From the NCBI RefSeq assembly GCF_023898315.1, contig NC_064619.1:478805376-478869375 (forward strand): a stretch of DNA of 64,000 bases, in the 5' to 3' direction. This stretch comes from Schistocerca nitens (lineage: Eukaryota > Arthropoda > Insecta > Orthoptera > Acrididae). Below, one piece after another: positions 46,081 through 58,866 of this stretch. Position 1 is the stretch's first letter. Each line of letters starts with the position of its first letter. Made by a program: the position numbers and the translations under genes. The notes under the pieces were generated by a model. The model had not been told where the DNA came from. It ran no database searches and saw only the letters and a list, made by a program, of their open reading frames with translations.

Positions 46081-47408
46081 GGGTCACTCAAAAAGAAATG
46101 CAAATTATTTTTGTAAAAATACAATTCTCATTGTGCATGTGTGAAAGTTTTACAGTATGTAGATACATCCTTCCCGCTTGTTTTCAAACTTAGTTCAACC
46201 TGTTCCCGTGAGTGGCGCCGTCACAGCATGTCTTCAAGATGACTGCTACACTTGACGTTCGTCAGAAGCAATTTGCTGTCATAGAATTCCTGCGCTGTGA
46301 AAACGAGACAGTGGGAAACATCCACAAGAGGTTGAAAAAGGTGTATGGAGAGGCTGCTGTCGATCACAGTACAGTTAGTCGGTGGGCAAGCAGGTTACGT
46401 GATGAAAGCGGGCACGGCAATATTGAGGATTGTCCCCGCAGTGGCAGGCCTCGTACTGCACACACTTCTGACAATGTGCAGAGAGTTAACGAATTGGTGA
46501 CTGCTGACAGACGCATCACAGTGAACGAATTGTCACGCTACGTTGGGATAGGGGAAGGAAGCGTTTGCAGAATGCTGAAAGTGTTGGTGTTAAAAAAGGT
46601 TCGCACCAGGTGGGTTCCCAGGATGTTGACAGTGGCTCACAAAGAAACAAGAAAAACGATATGCAGCGAACTTTTGGAACAGTACGAGAATGGTGGAGAT
46701 GAATTTCTTGGAAGAATTGTGACAGGTGATGAAACATAGCTCCATCATTTTTCACCAGAGACGAAGAGGTAATCAATGGAGTGGCATCATGCAAATTTAC
46801 CCAAGAAAAAAAAAATTCAAAACCACACCTTCTCCTGGAAAAGTTATGGCTATGGTGTGATTCGATTCCGGACTCTTGGTTGTGGACATCATGCCAAGTG
46901 GAACCACCATAAATTCTGATACATATGTGACGACACTGAAGAAACTTCAAGCTCGACTGAGTCGTGTTCGACCACATTGGCAAAAGCAGAATGTTTTACT
47001 ATTGCACGACAATGCACTGCCACATGTCAGTAAAAAACCATGGAAGTGATCACAAAACTCAGATGGCCAACACTGAAACACCCGCCTTACAGTCCTGGCC
47101 TGGCTCCATGTGATTATCATCTCTTTGGGAAACTGGAAGACGCTCTTCGTGGAACAAGGTTTGAAGATGATGACTCCCTTGTGCACGCTGCCAAACAGTG
47201 GCTCCAACAGGTAGGTTCAGAATTTTACCATGTGGGTATTCAGGCTCTGGTTCCAAGATGGCATAAGGCAGTTGAGAGGGGTGGAAATTATGTGGAGAAA
47301 TGAAAATATTGTTCCTAAAGGATGTATCTACACACTGTAAAACTTTCAAACATGTAGATTAAAAGATGGATTTTAAAAAAATAGTGTGCATTTCTTTTGG
47401 AGTGACAG
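46081..47408 (+). mobile_element. mariner-type DNA transposon
   Basis: The left end GGGTCACTCAAAAAGAAATG and the right end (reverse complement ACTGTCACTCCAAAAGAAAT) form imperfect inverted repeats of about 35 bp next to TA at 46079-46080 and 47410-47411. The length of about 1.33 kb fits the family. The exact outermost 1-2 bases are uncertain. Confidence 0.88.
46239..47303 (+). pseudogene. mariner transposase, broken
   Basis: The likely start is the ATG at 46239: MTATLDVRQKQFAVIEFLRC with two N-terminal helix-turn-helix segments (HKRLKKVYGEAAVDHSTVSR, then VNELSRYVGIGEGSVCRML). GRIVTGDET at ~46735 holds the first Asp and is followed at once by TAG in place of the Trp. Later frames give LLLHDNALPHVS (second Asp near 47010) and HPPYSPGLAPCDYHLFGKLE (third Asp, DD34D) up to YVEK at 47303. 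At least two frame changes lie between 46740 and 47040. It is inactive. Confidence 0.87.
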
Positions 47409-47411
47409 TTA

Positions 47412-49990
47412 TAGTAATATAACGGTGTGACGGTTATATTAATTTACAATACTTAGAAACAATGTCATTCACACAGTCTGAGCTCCTTCATCACTCGGTG
47501 CTAGACTAAATTACCGGCCTAGTGATAAGCAGTCTATGTACTCCACTGACTACACATCTTCGTGTTATAAGAAAAAAAGAGAAAAAGGCCAAGGGACACA
47601 AAATATGATAAGCCAGAAATCCGGATTAGTGAGGGCCAAATAAACGAGGTTCTTGTTTACAAATTTCGAACTCCTTATTAACGTTAATACTGTATCCTCT
47701 CAAGATAATAACACCTCTATCAGTCATGTACTGAATTAGGATTTTAACATACTACTTAGTTCGTTTGTACAATATATTCATTTAAATATACTTATATTTG
47801 TATACATTGTAAAGACTTTTGACTCTCGCTGTAGTGTAACTCATCAAACTTACACACTTCCTTTCTAACTAGAACAAATGTTTGCAACAATATTAACGAT
47901 AGCAATTTCAAATTTACTCGTTACACTCAGCACATGTTTTTTTATATCCTAGAGTCCGGTGATGTTGCCACCTAACTTTCATCTATGAGGGTCCTAGGCA
48001 TATTTTTAGCTGTTAGTGGGTCCTGGATGTTGTGAGAGCTCAAAAACTTACTGTTTTACGTAATAAAATTCTTCTGGTTTTGCATGATTCTAAAAATATA
48101 CACTATGTGTACAGTACCTCGGCATTCTCGTGCTTAAATGTTATTTTGTTTACTTTGGGCGATGTAATTTCCGTAGAAACTCGTTTATGTAATGCCTTTG
48201 AAGAACCTGTCGAGTGTCGTATGTGCAGGAAAAATGTTTACATGGCATAAAACAAAATCAGAATGCGTTTCAACAGATGCATTTGGGAACACTTGCCGAA
48301 TTCTGTTGTTGTTGGCATTTCAGCTTTTCACATTGGTGGAATGGATGTCACAATATGTTTTACTGATGGAGTAAAAAGCAGATTATAAACAATGAGGAGA
48401 CCAGGCATCAAAACTAAGAACAACATGAAAATTGTGCTGCTATGAGCGGACAGGCAACATGTCACAGAAATTGAAAAAGGTGCTGAAAGCATTAAAAAGG
48501 AGGCAAGAATAACAAAGAAAAGAGGTAAAACTAAAGAAAATGAAAAGGACACGAAAGGAATCAACAAGATTATGGAGCAGGAATGGTTTGAAATGTCGTC
48601 ATTGAGAAGAAAATGACATACATATCTCTAGTTTAAATTTTCTGTAATCAACGTGTTTGCATACAGAGATATTGTTACTGCTATCTCATCCACTATTAAA
48701 GCTACGTTAACAAAGTCATGGATGAATAATAATATAGTGCTGGCCTGCACACTGAACCACATTATTCAACAATGGATTAAATATTTTAAGCTGGAGTATG
48801 TAATATTATGTTCTTAAATTATTAGGAGAAAAAATTGCCTCTTAAAATACATTTTTTCAAAAATAATCAAAACATGAAACTGGTAAATATTACTGGTTTA
48901 CTGTTTCAAGAAGGTAATAATTCAATGAGTAAAATTTGTTTTTTATCTTTTATTTGTAATTGTGTGTAAGTACATTGAACCTAAAATAACAATTACATGT
49001 AATTCGGTATGTAAGAAAAACATCAATATTCACTGCACAATGTATTCTACAGATTTACAATTTTTTTCACACAATACACTTATTGTTTGATAGAAGTTTC
49101 ATTCCTGAATCTATTGACTGTCTTGCATTATTAAATTTCAAAGGACCAATAAACCGTGATATACAGATCCCTTAACAGCTCTTCTTCAGGAAACACTAAA
49201 ACACAGAAGGAAATACATAAGTAAGGAATTCAGTAATAAATAAGTTAGAATTTACGGGGTGTGAAACAACTAAGAAAATAGGTACAAAAATATCTACGTG
49301 AAATTTAGGGCATAAAATGCTCATATTCTAGTAACTAAAACAGGAAGGCTGTGGTTCTAGAAACAAAGATACTAAGAATTAACATAAGAGCCGTATTTGT
49401 AATATTTAGGTACCAAGTTTTTGCAGTTGCTTACCTTATGAAGCAAAGTTCCTATTAGGAACTACTTGTTTCGTCTCCTCAGTCTTGTAACTGCCATTTG
49501 AAGCTTTTCCTGTCTTGACATACATGAACAGGTGTGGAGAATTTATCGTTTCTTTTGAAACTATCTGTACATCTTTATATAGGTCATTGTACTGCTTCGA
49601 AGACATATGCCATGTAGTGTTTGATGGAGCTCTTATATTGAATGGCACCAACGAGAGCGAGGGTGTATTCTTGATTGTTGACTACAATTTCTCTCGAGAT
49701 CGTTTGCAACATACATTTCTTCCTTTGGTTGAGAGGAAACTGATCTTAAGTTAGTGGACAAGTTGTTATTCTAGTATCTATCATCAAGTAGCATCAAAAT
49801 TCCTTTTCTTCGACTGCTTCTCCTTTACATTTTTTGCATTTTATGATAGTCTTTAGACTTCCATTTGTTGCATCTGGAGCCTCTTGCATGAAGTTATAAC
49901 CAAGTCTGAAAATCACATACATATCAACGGAAATATAGTCTAATTTCACATAGCGAGAATTTAGCCATGTCGGACATGATATCTTTTTAT
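47412..49990. other. No gene seen
   Basis: About 2.6 kb of AT-rich DNA. The ORFs are short (at most 79 residues) and without recognisable domains. It may contain the unrecognised left end of the MULE-like element further right. Confidence 0.5.
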
Positions 49991-50008
49991 TGCAAATCGG
50001 GATATCTT

Positions 50009-53000
50009 TTAATATTGTATTATTGTAATTCCCAACTCCTTTTTTAGGAACAGTATCACAAATAAAATATCAAATCTCTGCTTAAAATGCTGGGAGTTCA
50101 TGATTTTTGTGTCCAAAACATATAAAGCCAGATCCAAAAATGGATGGCTCACTATTTGAATGGTAGTTTTGAAATCATCGCTGAGTGATATTGCTTGCAT
50201 GAATAAGGTCACCAAAGAATCGAAACTGCACGTTCCCTTCAAATTGTAGGTAGCAGATTTGAATTTGCTTGAGGACCCATTTGGGAAAAGTGGCAAATTA
50301 ATGTCTATGAATTTCTTAGTCGAATTCCAGTTTGGGCAACCATCTAAGTATTTTTTCTTGCTCTTAGTTTGCATGCTCGATGTGACAATGATTTCATTTT
50401 GAAGCTTTTTAAGCATTGCACTCTCCTCCATTTTCTTGTTACAGGTCTCTCGGTTTTCTTCTCTTTTCGAACCATAGGATGAAATTTCAATGACATCCCT
50501 GGTGAAGTATGGTTTGCGCTAGTCTTTTGTGGAATGAAATATCTCTTTAGAGTCCAAATTCGGCAGTAAATTATCATCTGAAGAGAACTTTTGACTGAGA
50601 GACTGTTTTTCTCCGCATTCATAACAAGTGAGCTCGAAGTAGGATAAAATCTGTACTCAAAACTATTAAAAATTTTATTTAACTCTGTCCCATTGCCATA
50701 TTTGTGTTGGGTCTCACTTCTTAAGGTATTGTTCAGAGTGGTCTCCGAATTAGCGAGTAGAAGATTGCTTTTGGGGTTTGTTATCTTCAGCTTCTTATTT
50801 TTTCCTCTCCAGTTTTCTTCTTTATGGTAAGGCACTGATGCTTCAGTTGTTTTGTGCTTCACAGCTTGCTTTGGTTCTTGTTTTTTCCATCATAAGTGCC
50901 ACAAACAGTTTTGTTTCCTCACACAGCCAGTTCAAATGTTGAAAAATGAATGTGTCTACTCGTAAGGGTTGCTCGTAAAAGTCCATTGTCTTTAATTTTG
51001 AAAATTGTCCTTCAGTCGCCGCTGACGAACGAATAGATAAAGGAATATGGAAAGAAGGATACATCACAGCTGTCCACAATGGTATATAGTACATCAACTC
51101 TTTCAGCATCTCTGCAGCATTAGGAATGTTGTACGGATTCACATCAAAGAGGTTGTCATCCTTAGTCTGGTTCATGATGACTTCAGCTTCATTGTAGATA
51201 CGTTTTGCCCTTTCAATCTACGCATTTGTAGTAGATTCCTTAGAGTTCAAAATTGATTCCAAAAGACATTCATCATTGTTTTCAAAATCATCAGTTTTCT
51301 TGTCATCATCTTTCTTTTCTTAAATATGGGAATGACGTGGACCACCTCTGATAATGTTATCAAGGTGGCGCTGATGTTCCATTGATGAATATTCTTGACC
51401 GCACTCATCAGTACCAAGATTTTCACTCAACACAAAAACCAAAAGTGAGCACAAAGCACTTTCGATATCACGAAAACCTGTCATCATGTAAATATGGCCC
51501 AAACGCGAAGATGAAATTGTTTGACTTGTAATTTACCTCTTGATAAGCGTTTCCGCCTCGATATCATGGCCATAAAATGGTTTAAATCTATTCTCAAACA
51601 ACACGAGGGTAGAATTACTCTTTCATGCAAAACAATATGACTATAATACCTATTCAAATAATCTGTTAAGCCCGAGCAATTGGTTATTGTTCTAGAAATG
51701 GCAACGAACAAAGCCTTACCAAAATCAGTTACCATGATTTTTGGTCTGCAAGCTCCAGATCTGACGATTTAGATAAAGAAAAATGACAAGAATGATGCAT
51801 CATGCCTAGACGATATCATCGATAAGCCGGGCAACTGATTGATGATCGATTGACGATATTTGGATCTTTACTTGTGACGTTTACTTCGGGGATGCACATG
51901 TACTGAACAGGTATATGTACTTTGACTTAATTTCCACACAGTCAGCCCTGTTTGACATATCTCCAAATCGTGAAATAACTCGAAATGCGACGCCACCTGT
52001 ATCATCTACTGAATCGTATACACTGCTATTGATTTGATGTCAATATTTGTGCAACTGACTTTGATCCTTCAGCCAATATATACAGAAGAATGGGTCCAAT
52101 CTGACTGCGTGTATTTCGTCCCGGTGGGTTGTACGTTTTGCAATTTGCAGGTTTTCAACAGTTTTACTAGTTGTTATACCAAATCGTTTGTCCCTTTCCT
52201 CTTCTTTAGCCTTTCTCAAGACATCATCATTTGGTAAATTTGGAAGAATCATGTCTCCGAAAGACATATTTTTCGCTTCATCATTTCGCCAATTTAGCAG
52301 CTCCCTATAGTCTTATCGTGCCACGAAGTTGTCTTCTTTTCAGGTGATTACTATCGTCTGAAAAGTTTGAAAGTCCGCTGTTTAGAATAGTATCGTTTTT
52401 GTATCCTGCCTGGGAGGCGGCGTGTGGGTAGGAGCGGGAAAAGGTAATACAAGTAGGTACTGCAAGAAAGTGGTTTACTGGTGCAAAAACAAGGTGATAA
52501 CTTTGTATGTAGGTGCGATGCTGAAGCGAAGTGTCCTGGCTGGCTGCACCTGATGAAATGGGCAGAATCTGTAATGATGCTCGTAGAGCTCTCCAGCGCC
52601 GGCTAGAGGGCGCTGTCGTCGGTGTCGGTGGTAGTGCCAACCTTTGAAACTATGTGACATCGTTACTATCGATACCACAATCGTTGTCCTTTTTTGGCTT
52701 CTTCAGAGCAATCTCTTCGAAAGTGGCTCCGCATTCTGTACATTTTCCTTTGATCTTCAAGAAGTACTTTGAACTTGAACTATCACACACTTTCGCGTAT
52801 TTGAAAGATAAGGCACATGGAATTTTGTGATGTTCATAAATTTTATCAGCCATCAAATGGATCCATTTCCCTATTTCCAGTCTTGAAGGCTTTCCAAGTT
52901 TCCTGTTTATTGATTTTGTGGTAGACCGTTTTTCTGCTGACATAAGTACGTCAAATTGCTTTGTCATGTCCTTATTGCACGAAGAACCAAAAACATTCCA

Positions 53001-53270
53001 CGACTCATCTTTGCTGTCGTCGTCTTTTTCTTCAACGAAATATTCCAGCCTTAAGATGTTTCTAACAAAAGTAAGAAGATCACGACGACCTTCTTTAATT
53101 GTTGTGAAAATATGTTTTGAAGACATTTTCGAGCTGATGTCGGCCATGGCATCGGACAGTTTTTGGAAGACCGGAAGAGACTGAGTGAATTAAATGCCTC
53201 TATCATCGATCACTTTAAATTCCTCCATGCTGAGAAGACGTTTCAGTTCTGGTAGATTGTATGGGTCTTA
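50009..53270 (-). pseudogene. MULE-like (IS256-related) transposase, decayed
   Basis: Reading leftward, DPYNLPELKRLLSMEEF near 53260 leads into an N-terminal region (53147-52670: KLGKPSRLEIGKWIHLMADK and a CTECGATFEE cysteine pair). After an insertion come KRRQLRGTIR and LNWRNDEAKNMSFGDMILPN (52345-52200), then DPFFCIYWLKDQ near 52080. The DFGKALFVAISR and HFMAMISRRK blocks (51735-51490) and GFRDIESALCSLLV (51490-51420) follow. Next are a SSAATEGQFSKLKT block near 51000 and a C-terminal CSFDSLVTLFMQAISL domain at about 50230. I recall this block order from a multicopy animal transposase family with a MULE-type fold, but I cannot name the superfamily with certainty. Many stops and frameshifts separate the pieces. 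Confidence 0.6.
52357..52662. mobile_element. 306-bp non-autonomous insertion, 9-bp target duplication
   Basis: TTACTATCG lies at 52348-52356 and 52663-52671. The insert ends are imperfect inverted repeats: AAAAGTTTGAAAGTCCGC on the left against ATAGTTTCAAAGGTTGGC from the right. It is GC-richer than its surroundings and has no ORF of its own. It interrupts the MULE-like frame. Confidence 0.7.
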
Positions 53271-53428
53271 CGGTTCATAACTATCACTTACACAACAGCA
53301 CTGACCGCACAACAGGCACCGACTGCACAAGAGCTCTGACTGAACGATCGTAATGATTATTCACATGAGCGTGAGTAGTATTGTTATGTGTACTCAGTAG
53401 GGGCAGATCAAGGAGTGAAATCCAGCGC

Positions 53429-53619
53429 CGGCCGAAGTGGCCGAGCGATTCTAGGCGCTACAGTCTGGAACCGCGCGACCGCTACGGTCGCAGGTTCGAA
53501 TCCTGCATCAGGCATGGATGTGTGTGATGTCCTTAGGTTAGTTAGGTTTAAGTAGTTCTAAGTTCTAGGAGACTCATGACCTCAACAGTTAAGTCCCATA
53601 GTGCTCAGAGTCATTTTTT
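53429..53619 (+). mobile_element. tRNA-derived SINE (Leu-like head), 13-bp target duplication
   Basis: It is flanked by TGAAATCCAGCGC (53416-53428) and TGAAATGCAGCGC (53620-53632). The head GTGGCCGAGCGATTCTAGGC and CAGGTTCGAATCCTGCATCA are the clearest tRNA-like boxes in the window. The tail ends GTGCTCAGAGTCATTTTTT. Confidence 0.93.
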
Positions 53620-53959
53620 TGAAATGCAGCGCTGGCGGGCGCCTTCACACGATGCGGCGAGCGCCACCTAAAAAATGCAGCTGTTGCTGTCAGCTTTGAT
53701 GCTACCGCGAGAAGCTTTGATGCTACCACTATTCTAACTGCTACGCTGACGTCACTTGCAGATTGTTTAAAAGTGGCAGTTCATGTGTTAATTGTTTCCA
53801 GATGTAGTGCCAAAACTTTTGCATTGTCGCTGTGCTTTGTTTATTATTTTTTGGTCTTGAGAGGTCTCAGGGACATATCATAGTTTTTATTATCATTCCA
53901 TCGGGCGCAGGTGTTCAGATTGACACACGTCGAAATTTTCTCTAAATTAGTTTTCAACA

Positions 53960-54118
53960 GTTGGCAGTATTGGCGCCTTCTTGTAAATAGCCTCCCTTCT
54001 TCATATTCTTTTCATTGTTGTGTGATTCTGTAAATTACTTGTCACCAATTGGCAGGACTGGCGCCTTCTCGTTATAGCTTCCTTTCTCTGTATGCTTTTC
54101 ATTGTTGGATGATTTAGT
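53960..54118. repeat. Two tandem ~90-bp units
   Basis: 53960-54029 and 54049-54118 both read AGTTGGCAGTAYTGGCGCCT, then TTCCCTTC and CTTTTCATTGTTG, at about 85% identity by eye. Confidence 0.7.
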
Positions 54119-55575
54119 ATCGACGCTAGTGCTCTGTTGATGAGATATGAGCCGACTGCTCATCTTTATCCACTGCACCCTTTCGTATTTCATTTCAACA
54201 ATTAATTTATGTGTTTTTCAACATAGTAAGTAGTACAAAGCTAATCCAAAATGTAAAATGCACTTAAATTCTTTTTGAAATGTTTAATAGTCAGTGTCTG
54301 CTGTCTGAACGTCAAATATCAAATTAATACACTGCGCCTGGTAGCGTTATTTTATAGGAATTTTATTATTTTTAGTGGGATGTACTAGATCATGTTGAAG
54401 AAATCCAAAGCATGTTGTTCAAAGAGGATAATATTATTCGAAATTTACCTGGACCAATAGGCGCAGCCAAAGCAGCCTTTGTGATGCTGTAATTTCCTCA
54501 TAGATGACGATACTTGTCTATTGTAGTTTTGTATTCAAATCAACATTTTGAGAGCGCCAAAGCTTCATTCTAGCGTCAGAGAGGGATAAAATCAATTTAT
54601 GTTATTGAATTGAAAGCCTTCATCAGTCTCTTGTTTTTAACTGTTGTTAACAAAAGTAACAGGTAAAGCCTGGAAGACCTGTGTGGAACTGATGGGGATG
54701 GAATTGAAAAATTTTGCCTCGTAATGAACATAAAACGTTTCATATTTATTGTGGGGTGCTTCAGATTTTACAGTCGCGCTATTCGTGTTGAAAGTAGACT
54801 ATTAGACAGGCTAACAGCAATTCGGGAAATATTTACTGTGTTTGTACACAACTACCAGAAATCTTATACCCTCAGAGAAAATTTTACAGTAGACAAGAAC
54901 CTGGAAGGATTCTGTGAAAGGCCAGTATGAACATATCAAAACAAACAAATATGGATTTAAAATCTATGCTTTTGTGGATTCTTAAGTATTTTACCAGTAC
55001 AATTTGGAAATATACGCTGCGTTGCAACCAGAAGGATTGTACCAACTGAGCAATAAACATTTCGATGTTTTTCTGTGACTGTGTAAACCTATATATCAGT
55101 CAGGTCGAAATGTGAAACCACAACTGGTTTACTAGTATTGGATTGATAATAGAGCTATGGAGGGAGAACTTTTCTTTTGTTGGCACGATGAAGGAAAACA
55201 AACGTGAGATTTCTCTAGAGTTTGCTATCAGTAAAGGAAGAGCTGCCCACAGTTCCTTTTTTGGCTTCCACAAGACTGAACTCTAGTTTCCTCCATACCT
55301 AAAAAGTGGAAGTGTGTGATCTCAGCATCGCGTTTGCATGAAGATAATTCGATAGATGCTGACACTGGAGATAAACGGAAGCCATCCATTGTAAATTTGA
55401 CAATAGCGTCAAGTGTTGTATTTTCACAACGGATAAGCTGAATGCTTTCTACAATGCTACAAGAAATGTGCGCCATTGGTCCACGGTTATATTTTTATAA
55501 TGATCAATACGGTTGGAATCTATGCACAAGTGATTTATTGTGCCAACGGTAAGAATTGTATCAGAAGGAAAGGGT
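54119..55575. other. No gene seen
   Basis: AT-rich DNA. The small ORFs (54724-54930 and 55228-55476 minus) have no recognisable domain or context. Confidence 0.5.
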
Positions 55576-55579
55576 TCCT

Positions 55580-56045
55580 GAAGCAGCTATCTAATACATT
55601 ATTTTTTTCTTCGCTACATTCTGCAGAACTATTCAAATTTTGTACAAAGAACTCTAGAGCTATGGCATATCTATTAAGAACTCTGAAAAAAATATATTTC
55701 TGAAAAAAAAGGGTGCTAATTTCACAGTAAGTGAAAAGGTTTCCTCCTTAAATTGCAATTATCTCGTAAACTATTAGCTGCACAAAAAAAATGTTATTAG
55801 GATTTTCGATAGAACTCTTGGGGTTCTGTTCAGAACTGTCCTCAGAACTGTTGTACGAATTTGCTTTTTGCGAAAATTGGCAAAGAATGGTTTCCATACC
55901 AAAATTTTTTCAAGTATTGTTTTCTTTGTTAAATTCTGCAGAACTATTGAAATTTTGTACAAAGAACTCTAGAACTATGGCACATCTATCAAGAACTATG
56001 AAAAAAATGTACATTTCTCGAAAAAAGGGTACTAACTTCACATGA
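55580..56045 (-). repeat. Satellite-like repeat, ~1.5 units, inverted
   Basis: In minus orientation this matches the unit of the 42.1-44.1 kb array: ATTCTGCAGAACTATTCAAA at 55614 and again at 55928 gives a period near 315 bp. TCGATAGAACTCTTGGGGTT and CGAAAATTGGCAAAGAATGG lie between. Confidence 0.8.
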
Positions 56046-56435
56046 CTGTTAGGACACCAGTAAGCAGTAGTAAAGCAATGTATGTTCTGAGATAGTTTGT
56101 TTGTGCCCCATTCAGGGGCAAGTATGTACCCAGGAGCAAACTTATTGTTCTCTTTTGATTGGCAGGTCCTAAACCTATTGCTCTGCTATGACGATTAAGG
56201 CCCCCTCAGGATAATCCTTTTTTTTGTATTGACAGCTCCTTAATCTATTGTTCCTCAACCCGTCCCTCTCCTCCACCCGCCCCACAGTAAACCTCCAACC
56301 CTCCCTCTCCTCCTCGCTGATACAGGTACACTTTCAGACTTGAGTTATTGGAATAGCACCCTCCTACAATTTGATTGACTATTTAATTAAATAGTTCATT
56401 AAATTTCGGGCATGTAGCCGCGCAAATGAAATTTC

Positions 56436-56483
56436 CTCCACTGATATTTCGGCCACGTATCGTCTGGCCATCCTCAGAGTGAG
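56436..56483 (-). ncRNA. Hammerhead-ribozyme-like motif in the left terminal repeat
   Basis: On the minus strand, stem I CTCACT, core CTGAGGA, stem II (T)GGCC/GGCC, GAAA, minimal stem III TA, cleavage-site-like TATC, then AGTGGAG, which pairs with CTCACT around one bulged G. This matches the CUGANGA..GAAA..UH pattern with the very short stem III known for Penelope-type hammerheads. Confidence 0.65.
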
Positions 56484-56682
56484 TCACAAGACTGCCGACG
56501 CGATGACAAGTACGGCCTTATATGCTCCACTGTGGCAGTACTGCGCATGTGGATCACAGATGCTGGTCGGTGGCAAAGAAATGTGCTTACACATGCACTG
56601 CCTGTGCGAAGGCATACAGACATTCGATTCACTTATCGATGTATGATCAGCAGCGGTGACACCATGACGACTTCTGTGCAGT

Positions 56683-58866
56683 CTAATTACCCCATGATTT
56701 GTCCAAATTTAAACCATTCTCTCTATTTATTAAATTATTAGCTAATCTAATCTCTACAGCATCCTTGAAGACAGATTCCCAAAAGGAAGAGGTGGATGTT
56801 AAAACCTTCGCATCACTGTAATTTATGGAATGGCCTTCATCAATACAATGTTCGGTCACAGCTGACTTGTCTGGCTGCAATAAACGTGTGTATCTTTGAT
56901 GCTCCACACATCTCTCATGAACGGTGCATGTTGTTTAACCTAAGTATGACTTCTCACAATTTTCGGAAGGAATCTGATACACACACACTTTATGAAGCTA
57001 AATCGTCCTTCACAGAGCTGAGTGAAGCTGCAATCCTCGTGTGGGGCTGGAAGATCACCTTAACACAGTGTTTCTCAAGAATACAGCCTATCTTTGAGGA
57101 AAGAGCACCCACATAGGGCAAGAACACACTAGATTTGAAGAAATTACTATCTTCTTCCCTATCATATACCTGCATTCTAGGTTTTGCATTGAATGCTCTA
57201 TGAGTTTGTTGCGGAGAAAATCCATTCGATTTAAAAATGCTCCTGAGGTATGTGAGCTCTTCTTGCAGATCATCTTTATCGTATATATAGTGCACCCTAT
57301 GCACTAAGGTCTTAAGGACACCAAAGATCTGTGAAGTGTGATGGCAGCTGCTGGCATGTAGATATAGATTTGTGTGTGTTGGTTTCTGATATACAGCATG
57401 TCCTGATGTGCCATCAACTTTACGGCGAACGACAACATCCAAAAAGGGGAGGCAGCCGTCTTTTCTATTTCCATAGTAAATTTGATGCTAGCATGGATAG
57501 AATTCAAATGCTCAAGAAGTCAATGTAATTCATCCATCCCCTGTGGCCAGATCACAAATGTGTCATCCACGTACCTCCAGAAGACCGTTGGTTTAAAACT
57601 TGCTGAGTCCAATGCCCTTTCCTCGAAGTCTTCCATGAATAAATTAGCTACCAGAGGGGAGAGGGGGCTTCCCATAGCAACGCCATCAATCTGCTCATAA
57701 AATTCACCATTAAACTGAAAATAACTGATAAAAGCACATGTTCAAATAAGGCCACAATGTTCTTATCAAAATGTTGGCCGATAAGAGATAAAGAGTCCTT
57801 TAAAGGTACCTTGGTGTATAATGATACCACGTCAAAACTAACAAGCAAATCCTTACTATTTAGCCTGACAATGCTAAGCCTCTGAATAAAATCTATAGAA
57901 TTACGTATGTGGTGACTACATTTTCCTACGATTGGTTTTAATAAGAAAGCTAAACATTTTGCAGAAAAATACGTTGGTGAACCAATAGTGCTCGTTATAG
58001 GTCTCATAGAAAAGTCCTCTAGACGCTCATCCTTATCCATCTTGTGAACTTTAGGAAGACCATAAAATCTCGGTGGTACTACAGCTCACACTTTTAAACT
58101 TCTTATGACTTCCTTTGGTAGTGACGAAGCCTTCAGCAAGGCAGCAGTCCTTATTGTCACCTTGTTAGTAGGATCTTTGTTAGTCTTCTGGTATGCACCT
58201 GAACTAAGTGGACCACATATCTTTTCCTTGTAGACTTCCTGAGGCAGAAGGTCGGTAGCATTACCTTTATCAGTACGCAGGACAACTGTGTCAGTGTCCT
58301 CACAAAGCTTTCGTATCGCATATCTTTCTTCCTTGGAAACATTGCTTCTTTGTGGACGATGTTTCGTAATTGCTCGAAAGGTTTCTCGTCTGATTTCTTC
58401 AGCAGAATCCTCTGACAGTGGTTGGAAAGCTTCTTCATTGGCACTGATGAAAGATGATACCGGCAAAGTCTTTGGAGTAGGCGCAAAATTTAGCTCTTTA
58501 CTTAAGACAGATAACAGCTTCGTCCAGATCCATATCCATCAAATTTATGATAGGACGTCGAATAACAGAGTCCACCTGAGAAGGCTGGTCTAGTCGGCTG
58601 TAATTGGCAATTTGTCTTTTTGTAGCCACTTTGCGAATCTAGTCAGACATAGCCCATGTCGTGCCATCAATCCAGTCCCACGAGTCAGGAGATAAAACAG
58701 CTGCTACCTTCAAATGCAGATGATACAGGTATTCAGAAATAATGTCCAACGTCCGACGAGTAAAACGAATTCTTTCTCTGACAATAGCAGAATCAGCCCT
58801 ATGTAAAATTCGATTTACTGCAGCATTCTTAACAAAGTGAAGCAAGCTGGCTGGGTTCACGAAGCC
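56683..58866 (-). pseudogene. Penelope-like RT with GIY-YIG endonuclease, broken
   Basis: In order on the minus strand: GFVNPASLLHFVKNAAV (from ~58866), an N-terminal region with VLRTDKGNATDLLPQ near 58270, then FYGLPKVHKMDKDERLEDF and RPITSTIGSPTYFSAK near 58020-57960. LLVSFDVVSLYTKVPLKDSL (RT motif A) lies near 57830 and YVDDTFVIWPQG (motif C, YVDD at 57562-57573) follows. An endonuclease tail (CEKSYLG near 56960, HQRYTRLLQPDKSAVTEHC and LINRENGLNLDKSW, ending ~56690) completes the Penelope arrangement. The gene is interrupted by several stops and frame changes, including one inside the GIY-YIG core (TAA after SYLG). Catalytic RT residues are still readable. Confidence 0.88.

Larger units (their letters stand above)
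56366..58866 (-). mobile_element. Penelope-like element, coding part plus 3' terminal repeat
   Basis: A minus-strand Penelope-like gene (58866-56683) is followed by a terminal repeat (about 56366-56500) that contains a hammerhead-like motif. The inverted copy of that terminal repeat lies at 60433-60605, beyond a foreign LINE fragment. Penelope elements are known for terminal repeats in direct or inverted arrangement, so the two probably bound one element of about 2.7 kb before interruption. Confidence 0.82.
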
